Shown: piece after piece, positions 7,540 through 14,185 of the stretch
Numbering within the stretch: the stretch's first letter is position 1
How the letters are laid out: each line of letters begins with the position of its first letter
Assembly (NCBI GenBank): GCA_026991065.1
Contig: JALXCG010000630.1
Location: 1-14,185 of the forward strand
Source of the DNA: Gemmatimonadota bacterium
Lineage (GTDB): Bacteria; GCA-2686955
DNA length: 14,185 nt
Direction: 5' to 3'
Made by a program: the position numbers and the translations under genes
Notes under the pieces: model-generated
The model's database searches: none
What the model was told of the DNA's origin: nothing
Seen by the model: the letters and a program-made list of their open reading frames with translations, nothing else

Positions 7540-7566
7540 GGCGTCTTCCGTTCCTCGGCATTGAGG

Positions 7567-9249
7567 CTACAGTCGGCCGGATCTGAGGATGCCGACGATC
7601 AGCCAGAATCCGCCAACTCCCGCGCCGGCAAGGCCCAAAAGCCCCAATGCCGAGGCGCCCCAAATGGTCGGGGCCACATGGGCGCTCAACAGCATGGCGG
7701 AAGCCAGTGTGACTGCACCGACCACCAGACCGAGAGTGACTCGACTTGAAGCCCGCTCAACCTCCTGACGAATCGTGTCGAGTTCATCGTGCTGAATCAC
7801 CAGGCGCTGTCGCCCGGTCCGGAGCCGACTGGCCAAGTCGCGCAATTCACCGGGAAACACGCGTGCCAGATCCACGTACTCCAGCGCAGCATCAGCCGCC
7901 AAGCCACCCAGCCGCTGCGCACTGTAGCGGCGGGCGAGAATCTCCCGAATGTAGGGTTTGGCGCACTCGATCAAATCCAGTTCCGGGTCGAGCTTGCGAC
8001 CAATCGCTTCTTGCATGACCAGGGTCTTGAGAAGAAGCACGAGTTGCGGTGGCGGATGCACATTGTTGCGGTTCAGCGCGCCGAAGAGATCCGCCGCAAC
8101 CGCGTTGACGTCGAGGGCGCCCAGAGCGATGCCGTGGTAGTGATCCAAGATCTCGTCCACATCCTGCCCGAATGTCGGCGGGACCGAGCCATCCCGCCAC
8201 CCATCGGTACGCGCAAAGAACTCGATGACCCCATCACGGTCTTTGCGCACCAGCGCCACCAGAAGCAGCGCAAGATCGTCGCGCAGCTCTTTGGACAAGC
8301 GTCCCATCATGCCGAAATCGACCGGCGCAATGGAGCCATCTGCAATGACAAAGAGGTTGCCGGGATGTGGGTCGGCATGGAAGAAGCCGTCGCGGAAGAC
8401 CTGGCTGAGAACCGCGTTCATGCCGTTGCGAGCAATCGTTCGCAAGTCGTGCCCGGCGTCCTTGAGGGCGGCAACGTCGGCGATCTTGATGCCATCCACG
8501 AAATCCAGGACCAGCGTATCGCTGGTGGTGAAACGACCATGGAGCGCCGGTACCCAGATTCCACGTTGCTCCGCCATATTGCGTGCGAAAAGCTCCAGGT
8601 TTCTGGCCTCATGCTTGAAGTCGATTTCTTTGAGCATGGTAGAGGCGACTTCTGTGACCAATCCGACTGGGTCGTAGCGACGCAACTCCGGCATGTGGCG
8701 CGCGAGTAGGCGCGCGAGATCCAGGAGAATGTCTGTGTCGGTCCGCACCAGTCGAACGATGCCGGGGCGGCGCACTTTGGCAACTACTTCCGTACCGTCA
8801 TGCAACCGGGCTCTGTGCACTTGGGCGATCGATGCTGCCGCGAGTGCTCGATCATCGAACTCGGCAAAGATCTCCTCGATTGGAGCACCCAAGGCGCGTT
8901 CAATGACGCCGCGGACCAAAGATGCGGGAAGAGGGGTCGCGCTGTCGTGCAGCTTCGACAATTCCGCGAGGAGTTCCTCGGGAAGCGTGGCCGACTGCAG
9001 GGCAAGCAGTTGGCCGAGTTTTACAAATGTGGGCCCCAGTTCTTCAAAAACAAGACGCAACCGGAGAGCAAAGCCGAGGCTCTCAAAGGGGGTCGGTCCC
9101 CGGCGGAGAAGCCGCCGGCCGACGTTGACGTAAGGCGCCAATTCCAGTCGCTCGATCAGGTGACCAAAGCCGTAGCTCAGGAACACATTGATGATCTGTC
9201 TATATCGCTGGATGTTGCGGTAGGTCAGATCGACACGCGGAAAGGCCAC
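7567..9249 (-). CDS. ABC1/AarF/UbiB-family atypical kinase-ATPase with two C-terminal membrane helices
   Basis: 560 residues, close to the UbiB norm of about 545-560. Proteins of this family support ubiquinone or other isoprenoid lipid metabolism as ATPases or unorthodox kinases at the membrane. Seen: KLGQ (77-80) of the family-specific KxGQ motif; the Ala-rich nucleotide loop AAASIAQVHRA (137-147) that replaces a Gly-rich loop; VVAKVRRPG with Lys158; the conserved block FKHEARNL (211-218); the catalytic FHADPHPGN (290-298); the metal-binding DFG (311-313); and two hydrophobic helices at about 504-525 and 531-555. After KLGQ the usual xSxRxDxxP reads LLALQSATLP, losing the acidic residue. The GTG start at 9249 directly follows the TAG of the upstream lipoprotein gene, with AGGGG about nine bases before it. 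Family is firm; assignment as ubiB itself is uncertain without other quinone genes nearby. Confidence 0.93.
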   Translation of the reverse strand: MAFPRVDLTYRNIQRYRQIINVFLSYGFGHLIERLELAPYVNVGRRLLRRGPTPFESLGFALRLRLVFEELGPTFVKLGQLLALQSATLPEELLAELSKLHDSATPLPASLVRGVIERALGAPIEEIFAEFDDRALAAASIAQVHRARLHDGTEVVAKVRRPGIVRLVRTDTDILLDLARLLARHMPELRRYDPVGLVTEVASTMLKEIDFKHEARNLELFARNMAEQRGIWVPALHGRFTTSDTLVLDFVDGIKIADVAALKDAGHDLRTIARNGMNAVLSQVFRDGFFHADPHPGNLFVIADGSIAPVDFGMMGRLSKELRDDLALLLVALVRKDRDGVIEFFARTDGWRDGSVPPTFGQDVDEILDHYHGIALGALDVNAVAADLFGALNRNNVHPPPQLVLLLKTLVMQEAIGRKLDPELDLIECAKPYIREILARRYSAQRLGGLAADAALEYVDLARVFPGELRDLASRLRTGRQRLVIQHDELDTIRQEVERASSRVTLGLVVGAVTLASAMLLSAHVAPTIWGASALGLLGLAGAGVGGFWLIVGILRSGRL

Positions 9250-11430
9250 CTACTCACGCCCCTTCAGTTGCGCCAACAACCTCCACAGATCCGCCCCATT
9301 CTGCACCCGAACCACTTCGTGGTTTTCCGCCAGAAACACCGGCCGATCCCGTACCACATCGAGTTCACTGAGCCACTCTTCAACAGCCCTCAATCCTGCT
9401 TCGATCTCCTCCCGGTAGATATCGTAGTTCACCGAGTTGGCAGGGGCCCCGTGGATGTCACCGCCAAGCAGGTACTCCTCCCAAGCACGCCCCCCCCCTT
9501 TTTCGACCATCCACCAGTCCGCGGCCCGTCTCCACACCGGAGAATCAACCTCAAGCGAGCTGGGCAGCAAGGGCACGATGTGAATCTCCGTTTCTGCGCC
9601 GGACATTTTCATCGCCTGAATTACTCCCTGGAGAATCACTTCGGCCTCAGCAGCCCCGGGCGGGATCAAGAGATCCAGACGGCCGGGAATCCGTTCGCGC
9701 TGCCAATCGACGTCCGCCCCGGAAACAGCCGGATTAAGCAACCAGCCGCCCCGACGTTCGATGAAGATATCAGCGATTGCTCCCGCGGGGGGCGTGAGGA
9801 GCAACAAAGCAGGAAGATAGCGGATTCCGGCGTCCTCGATCCACTGCGGAGCTTCCCGCGAGTGAATCTCCAGTCTGCGTACCTCGATGCCGGGCAAGAG
9901 TCGCTGAACAGTACCCGTGATCTCGTCAACCAAGGGCACCACCGCGGTTGAATCCCAAATCATGACGGCGGGTACAACCGGTGCTTGGCGATAGGAACAG
10001 CGCGCCTCCTTCTTGCCCGGATCAAGACAGGTGCCGATGCTCCCATGGCGCCGACACTCCTCACTGCTCGAACATGCGGGAAGGTCTCCGCAGGGACTGA
10101 GTGGCGGGGAATCCAGCCCTTTGCAAAGGGCTCGCTCCAGAGCCAGGGAATCGAGTCCCCCACTGTACTGGCGATTGCGAAGATAGAGCGTTGGGCTCTC
10201 GGTGAGTCCGAGCCCTTCGGTCCTCGCCCGATCAGCGTTCAGTGAAGAGGGCTCCCTCAGCCGGGGGCCTCCCCCACCGACGGCGTCCCAGCAGAGACTG
10301 ATCTGCGCGGTCTCCGACGCACAAAGGAAGAGTTCCAGCCAAGCGATCGGTGCCAGCGACTTGCGGGCGGCGGCAAGACGTCGCTCTGCTGCCGACGCCG
10401 GAGCGCCCCACCCGGTCAGAATCCAGGAGTGAAGCTCATAGCGCTGAAGAAGAGTTGCGGGCAGTTGCAGCAGTGTCTCTACCAGCGAAGTGCAGTGCGG
10501 ACAGCCCAGGCTCAGGTAGAGATCCAGTGGCGGGCGGGGCTCTATGCCCTTCACTCCGGAAAGTTGTGCCTGCGGCAAAGAAGCTGCAGGATCTAATGAT
10601 GGGCCGATTGCCGGGACGCTGCTCAAAAGCGCAACCTTAGGGCCGGATTCCCCGCCCAGGGTGATGCGAAAACAACCTGTCGGCCGCCCTCCCAATTCAA
10701 CAATCGGGATTCCACCTCTTGACCAATGCGGCGCGGCATCCGGCGCATCATTGGCGTTGACAACCAGGTCGACGCCGGGAAGCGAAGCCGTCAGTGTGTC
10801 GACGCCGTCGCCCCAGTGGGTGAGCAAAATCGTGAAATCGTGTGGTGGCAACTCTTCAAGACAAGCGCGAAGGGCTTCGGCGGCGGGTGGAAGTTGGGGG
10901 CCAGACACGTACCAAGAGGCCGGACTTGCGGCCCCGATCACACAAAGCCGCACACCACCGCGTTCCAGCACACGGTAGGCTGGCATTTCCGGTGGCCCGA
11001 AGCCCTGGGGACGGTTTGCGCAGACCAGGGGCAGGAGCTGAGCCAATGAATCCATGACTCCGGACGCGAATTCGTCGTCTCCCGGAACAACCGCGTCACA
11101 TGGAATCTCAGCCAGCAAGCGAGCCGCCCGCAGGCTCCGTTCAGCATCATAGGCGCGGCCACCGCTTTCCGGATCGAAAGGGCCCCCGGCCGCGAATCCA
11201 CCACCATTCAAAACAAAACGGGGAATGCTCTCCGAAACCTTGCTGGAGTGGAAGAGATAGGAATCCCCTTGCCAGCGGGATGCTGACGAGTAAACACCGT
11301 GGGAATTGGCCCAAAAAAACAACTCGGCCTCTGGGGAATCCGGCGTCTTCCTCTCAGTGCAGGAGTGAACCAGAGACACCAGGGCAAGCATCAGCAGAGG
11401 CCAGACACACCGACCGCGGGTTTTGGCCAC
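9250..11430 (-). CDS. Large lipoprotein: degenerate 5'-nucleotidase-like domain plus DsbA-like CPHC and two degenerate thioredoxin-like domains
   Basis: 726 residues from GTG 11430 (or 729 from TTG 11439). Signal peptide with lipobox VHSC, Cys24. Residues about 35-270 follow the UshA/5'-nucleotidase metallophosphoesterase plan, but ligand motifs are altered: NSHG (42-45) for NDxHG, NGGG (75-78) for DxGD, GDDEF (117-121) for GNHEF, LTHWGD with His205 kept, and NAND (225-228) for GHxH. Residues about 300-440 are thioredoxin-like: YLSLGCPHC with a DsbA-type CPHC (310-313) and a cis-Pro loop ESPTLYL (Pro413). A small Cys-rich module follows (Cys447, 453, 459, 468, 478). Residues about 487-570 look like a second thioredoxin fold with STAV where CxxC would be and YLPALLLL (Pro540). 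Residues about 584-726 look like a third, with PPGA (590-593) at the expected CPYG. A thiol-disulfide or carrier role outside the cytoplasm is inferred; I do not recognise a named family. It overlaps or abuts the PfkB stop and is followed directly by the UbiB-family gene. Confidence 0.72.
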   Translation of the reverse strand: MAKTRGRCVWPLLMLALVSLVHSCTERKTPDSPEAELFFWANSHGVYSSASRWQGDSYLFHSSKVSESIPRFVLNGGGFAAGGPFDPESGGRAYDAERSLRAARLLAEIPCDAVVPGDDEFASGVMDSLAQLLPLVCANRPQGFGPPEMPAYRVLERGGVRLCVIGAASPASWYVSGPQLPPAAEALRACLEELPPHDFTILLTHWGDGVDTLTASLPGVDLVVNANDAPDAAPHWSRGGIPIVELGGRPTGCFRITLGGESGPKVALLSSVPAIGPSLDPAASLPQAQLSGVKGIEPRPPLDLYLSLGCPHCTSLVETLLQLPATLLQRYELHSWILTGWGAPASAAERRLAAARKSLAPIAWLELFLCASETAQISLCWDAVGGGGPRLREPSSLNADRARTEGLGLTESPTLYLRNRQYSGGLDSLALERALCKGLDSPPLSPCGDLPACSSSEECRRHGSIGTCLDPGKKEARCSYRQAPVVPAVMIWDSTAVVPLVDEITGTVQRLLPGIEVRRLEIHSREAPQWIEDAGIRYLPALLLLTPPAGAIADIFIERRGGWLLNPAVSGADVDWQRERIPGRLDLLIPPGAAEAEVILQGVIQAMKMSGAETEIHIVPLLPSSLEVDSPVWRRAADWWMVEKGGGRAWEEYLLGGDIHGAPANSVNYDIYREEIEAGLRAVEEWLSELDVVRDRPVFLAENHEVVRVQNGADLWRLLAQLKGRE
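9490..9498 (-). repeat. G9 homopolymer in the thiol/phosphoesterase-like lipoprotein gene
   Basis: On the coding (minus) strand five A are followed by nine G, giving Glu-Lys-Gly-Gly-Gly near residue 645 in the third thioredoxin-like domain. It is a likely slippage or sequencing-error spot; a length change would alter only the last 80 or so residues. Confidence 0.7.
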
Positions 11431-11431
11431 C

Positions 11432-12379
11432 TCAGACAATGCCGGCGCGTGCGGTCAGCACGGAAAATTCAGGGAGCGCGCGCGGCCAACCGGCCAGTTC
11501 GAGTTGTGCCGCAGCCGCTTGCGCAGCCACTCGCAGCGCGTCGACAAAAGAGAGACCATGCATGAGCCCGGCGAGTATCGCCGCGATGTGGACATCTCCG
11601 CAGCCGGTGGGGTCCAACGCGCCCGTCACTGGAGCAGCGGGAATCCTTCTCCCGGTTTCTTCAGTCGGCAGGAACAGACACGCCCCACGATCCGCCAGCG
11701 TAACAACGAATGCCTCAACCCCCACATCTCGAAGGCAGCGATACAGCCGCTGGACCCAGTCCCCGTCGGTGATTGACGGAGCCTCCAGGCCGAGCCCGGC
11801 AAGCGTCGCCGCCTCGGCTTCATTGACCTGCACACAGTCGACCCCCGCCAGATACTCTCGCCAACCGTCCAGGCGCGGGAGGCGCGTACGGTGACCGCCG
11901 GTTTCCACTCCCAAAGTCAATGAGTGCAAGTCCACAACCATCGGGCCGGACACCCGGGCTCGCAGGAGCGGCAGGCACTCCAACTCCACGTCGTTGCCCG
12001 ATATAAAGTTGACCAGAAGTCCTTCGACTCCATGCAAATGAGACTCGATCTCTTGCAGGGTCAAAGGCGAGGGCAGATGCGATACACATTCGCAGCGATT
12101 CACATCGCCGTGATAGTGAAGATCAACGGTGTAGGGGGCGCCGGAATCGACGATCAAACCCCGCGGATCCACCGACCCAAGACTCGAGAGCAAAGTAACC
12201 GTTTCCTTGTGGCGGGCGTGATGCACTCGCGCGATCGGCACGATCGTGCCCTGCGCAGGAGCCAGCGTAGCCAAAGCTGCAACGGAATGGATCAAGCCAC
12301 CTGGCCCCTGAAAAAGCAGCTTTCCGTGGGAGTCGTAGATCGTGTCCCACGCAAAAGTGCCGATCACGGCCAGCTTCAT
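11432..12379 (-). CDS. PfkB/ribokinase-family carbohydrate kinase
   Basis: 315 residues, typical length. PfkB-family enzymes phosphorylate sugars or nucleosides with ATP. Seen: the N-terminal strand KLAVIGTFAWDTIY (2-15); the Gly-rich substrate loop QGPGGLIHSVAALA (24-37); LLVNFISGND (121-130); VVDLHSLTLG (148-157); VQVNEAEAATLAG (183-195), matching the family N-x-x-E region; VVTLADRGACLF; and the anion-hole/catalytic signature DPTGCGDVHIAAILAGL (256-272) with catalytic-base Asp262. The canonical form is DTTGAGD, so Pro257 and Cys260 are substitutions. This resembles a PfkB branch that I recall from Gemmatimonadota/FCB genomes (WDTIY, NFISG, DLHSL, DPTGCGD); that is memory, not a search. ATG 12379 overlaps the stop of the ROK gene by four bases (ATGA). 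Substrate unknown. Confidence 0.9.
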   Translation of the reverse strand: MKLAVIGTFAWDTIYDSHGKLLFQGPGGLIHSVAALATLAPAQGTIVPIARVHHARHKETVTLLSSLGSVDPRGLIVDSGAPYTVDLHYHGDVNRCECVSHLPSPLTLQEIESHLHGVEGLLVNFISGNDVELECLPLLRARVSGPMVVDLHSLTLGVETGGHRTRLPRLDGWREYLAGVDCVQVNEAEAATLAGLGLEAPSITDGDWVQRLYRCLRDVGVEAFVVTLADRGACLFLPTEETGRRIPAAPVTGALDPTGCGDVHIAAILAGLMHGLSFVDALRVAAQAAAAQLELAGWPRALPEFSVLTARAGIV

Positions 12380-13332
12380 GGATTGGCATCCATCGCGACG
12401 CGAGCGGCGCCAACAACGCCCGCGTCATTGCCCAGAGCGCAGAGCCCCAGTTCGGCACGGCAGCGGGATCCGGAAAACGAGCGGCGATCAACCTCTTTTT
12501 GGATCGGGGCCAGGAGAAATTCGCCGGCCTGGGCGCCGCCACCACCAAACAGAACCAGTTCGGGATTGAGGACGTTGATCAAGTTCGCGGCACCGATTCC
12601 GAGATAACGTCCCGTCTCTTCCAAAACGCGCAACGCGACGGGATCATTCTCGGCACAGGCGCGACTGACCACCTCCGCGCTAATCGCGGCCGGGTCCCCG
12701 CCGGCCAAGTCCAGCATTAAAGACTCAAACCCCTTCTGCAGCTTTTCGCGTGCCCGTGCGGCAATGGCGGGCGCGGAAGCGAGGGCTTCCAGGCAGCCAT
12801 GGTTTCCACACGCGCATGGTGGGCCATTCGGTTCGATTGTCATGTGTCCCACCTCACCGGCACTGAAACTGCTGCCGCGGTAGAGCCGGCCACCGAGAAT
12901 CAACCCACCGCCAATGCCGGTGCCGATCGTCAGGACAATCAGATGCCGTATGCCCTCTCCCGCGCCAACCCACCACTCTCCCAGAGCAGCTGCGTTGGCA
13001 TCATTTTCCAGAACCACCGGTCGCTCGCTGCGGATCTGCAGATCCCTGGCCAGTGCCTTGCCTGCAAAGCCGGGGAGATTGGGCGCCTCGATCACGACTC
13101 CACATTCGGCATCCAATGGCCCCGGTGCGCCGATGCCAATGGCGACAACGTGTCGCGAACCGATCAGCATGCGCAAACCGTCAGCGACGCTCTCCACCAC
13201 CTGTTCGTAGCCGCTCTGCGTAGGAGTTGGAACCTGCAAACGATCCAGGATCTCTCCCGTCTCCGAGATCAGCCCTAGCTTGGTGTTCGTTCCGCCGAGG
13301 TCTACACCGGCAAAAACGCGTGTTTTTTCCAT
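12376..13332 (-). CDS. ROK-family glucokinase-like sugar kinase
   Basis: 318 residues, the normal size for ROK glucokinases and N-acylhexosamine kinases; it should phosphorylate glucose or a related hexose in the cytoplasm. Seen: the ATP-phosphate loop GVDLGGTNTKLG (9-20); AIGIGAPGPLD (64-74); ENDANAAALGE (109-119) with catalytic Asp111; TIGTGIGGGLI (135-145); and the ROK zinc signature, EVGHMTIEPNG followed by CACGNHGCLE (His163, Cys173, Cys175, Cys180). There is no N-terminal helix-turn-helix, so it is a kinase rather than a ROK repressor. The frame is open upstream to 13410, but ATG 13332 has GGGAG five bases before it and starts at the conserved N-terminus. Downstream the ATGA overlap couples it to the PfkB kinase, so two sugar kinases are made together. 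Confidence 0.93.
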   Translation of the reverse strand: MEKTRVFAGVDLGGTNTKLGLISETGEILDRLQVPTPTQSGYEQVVESVADGLRMLIGSRHVVAIGIGAPGPLDAECGVVIEAPNLPGFAGKALARDLQIRSERPVVLENDANAAALGEWWVGAGEGIRHLIVLTIGTGIGGGLILGGRLYRGSSFSAGEVGHMTIEPNGPPCACGNHGCLEALASAPAIAARAREKLQKGFESLMLDLAGGDPAAISAEVVSRACAENDPVALRVLEETGRYLGIGAANLINVLNPELVLFGGGGAQAGEFLLAPIQKEVDRRSFSGSRCRAELGLCALGNDAGVVGAARVAMDANP

Positions 13333-13380
13333 GGTCTCTCCCACTGAGGGATTGAGTCCTCCGGTTACGAGGCCGGGTCG

Positions 13381-13410
13381 ACAATACGGCGACTGCCGAG
13401 GATACCGCAA
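13381..13410 (-). promoter_or_regulatory. Possible sigma70-like promoter for the ROK-kinase operon
   Basis: On the minus strand TTGCGG (13405-13410), an 18-base spacer and TATTGT (13381-13386) resemble -35 and -10 boxes. The predicted start would be about 40 bases before the ROK ATG, in the 86-bp gap after dprA. This is the longest gap within the run of minus-strand genes, so an operon start here is reasonable. The match is only partial. Confidence 0.28.
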
Positions 13411-13418
13411 GATGTGAA

Positions 13419-14185
13419 CTAACGGACCCCCTGATGCGGTAACCGAACCGCCCCACGCCAGGCGGCGACGCCGGCCCGAAAGGTGACCAAGCCGGTCCGT
13501 TCCAGGCGGGCCAGGACCCCGCGGAGCGTGCCGATGTCGATCGACAGTTTCTCAGCCAGCGCGTCAACCGACAACGGCCCAAGGGCAAGGGCATGCGCCA
13601 AGACCGCAACCCGAGAGTCGACATCATCGGTCATCGCAACCGGCGGCCGAGGCGCAGCCGGCTTCTCGGGCCACAGCGACAACTCGTCACCGTGCAGCAG
13701 ATCCGCAGGCTCCAAAACGACCTCAGCCCCCTCTTGAATCAACCGATTGCTGCCTCGGCATGAGTCTCGCATGCCTTCTCCGGGATAGGCCAGGATGGCC
13801 CGTCCCAGCGCCAGCGCATGATCCACAGTGTGCAACGCACCGGATCGCTCCCGGGCTTCGACAACCAGAACACGCCCCGCGAGCGCGGCAATCAGGCGAT
13901 TGCGAACCGGGAAACGGTACGGTTTGGCGGGTGCTCCCGGCAGATATTCGGAAACGACCGCGCCGCCGCGTTCGATGATTTGGTTGTACAAGGAAGTCTG
14001 CGCGCGTGGACTCGGAACATCGGCACCGGAAGCCAAAACTGCGATTGTTCGACCGCCGACCGCGAGCGCGCCTCGATGCCCCGCATCATCGATGCCGAAG
14101 GCGAGTCCGCTGACGATCACTTCGCCTCGAACCGCGGCCGATGAAGCAAGCGTATAGGCTGCGCGCCGCCCCATCTCACTGGCGC
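13419..14185 (-). CDS. dprA: DNA-processing protein DprA (Smf), N-terminus cut by window edge
   Basis: 254 residues of the C-terminal part are visible; the gene continues beyond the right edge, and an ATG at 14174 is only an internal Met, because the preceding codons (Ala-Ser-Glu) belong to the conserved aSexG block. DprA loads RecA on single-stranded DNA taken up in natural transformation. Seen: the Rossmann-like core with VSGLAFGIDDAGHRGAL, TIAVLASGAD, GAVVSEYLPG, the ssDNA-binding FPVRNRLIAAL, VLVVEARERSGALHTVDHAL, ILAYPGEG and SNRLIQEGAEVV. A C-terminal winged-helix domain follows a Pro-rich linker (LSVDALAEKLSIDIGTLRGVL), which is common in this family. Firm identification; whether the organism is competent cannot be told. 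Confidence 0.95.
   Translation of the reverse strand, partial: ASEMGRRAAYTLASSAAVRGEVIVSGLAFGIDDAGHRGALAVGGRTIAVLASGADVPSPRAQTSLYNQIIERGGAVVSEYLPGAPAKPYRFPVRNRLIAALAGRVLVVEARERSGALHTVDHALALGRAILAYPGEGMRDSCRGSNRLIQEGAEVVLEPADLLHGDELSLWPEKPAAPRPPVAMTDDVDSRVAVLAHALALGPLSVDALAEKLSIDIGTLRGVLARLERTGLVTFRAGVAAWRGAVRLPHQGVR

Noticed and set aside
8800-9951. A 383-codon open frame on the plus strand
   Set aside because: It runs antisense across the UbiB-family and lipoprotein genes, both with clear motifs, and its own translation has no recognisable domain.
14172-14174. ATG 14174 as the true dprA start
   Set aside because: The codons before it (Ala-Ser-Glu) continue the conserved DprA core and the Rossmann start is missing, so the gene begins outside the window.

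Overview
This is a GC-rich (low 60s percent by eye, not counted) bacterial chromosomal segment with ten protein-coding genes, two of them cut by the window edges. I see no RNA genes, insertion sequences, CRISPR arrays or attachment sites. A FadL-type outer-membrane barrel and two lipoprotein signal peptides point to a diderm (Gram-negative) bacterium. The gene styles recall the FCB/Gemmatimonadota side of the tree or deltaproteobacteria-like lineages: a GHMP-unlike PfkB kinase with a DPTGCGD motif, large lipoproteins carrying thioredoxin folds and small Cys-rich modules, and GTG/TTG starts. That placement is a weak inference from memory of family members.

Left block, minus strand, 1-3590: recD2 (RecD-like helicase, C-terminus cut by the left edge) lies downstream of glpK (glycerol kinase). 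Middle block, plus strand, 3877-6566: a FadL-family outer-membrane transport protein is translationally coupled (TGATG overlap) to an esterase-fold lipoprotein whose nucleophile serine is replaced by glycine. glpK and the FadL gene diverge from a 286-bp intergenic region that holds a perfect 7-bp inverted repeat.

Right block, minus strand, 6604-14185, read right to left: dprA (5' end cut by the right edge), a ROK-family sugar kinase, a PfkB-family sugar kinase (ATGA overlap), a 726-residue lipoprotein joining a degenerate 5'-nucleotidase-like domain to a DsbA-like CPHC domain and two degenerate thioredoxin-like domains, an ABC1/UbiB-family atypical kinase, and a YegS/DagK-type lipid kinase. 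From the ROK gene to the lipid kinase the spacing runs from a small overlap to 27 bp, so they probably form one operon. This block converges on the FadL/esterase pair across a 37-bp gap with a hairpin.

The shared thread in the middle is lipid and glycerol handling: glycerol phosphorylation, hydrophobic substrate uptake, an esterase-like surface or periplasmic lipoprotein, a lipid kinase and a UbiB-family quinone/lipid regulator. The two proteins most worth attention are the pseudo-esterase lipoprotein and the multidomain thiol/phosphoesterase-like lipoprotein. Both keep recognisable folds but have lost the expected catalytic residues in whole or in part.
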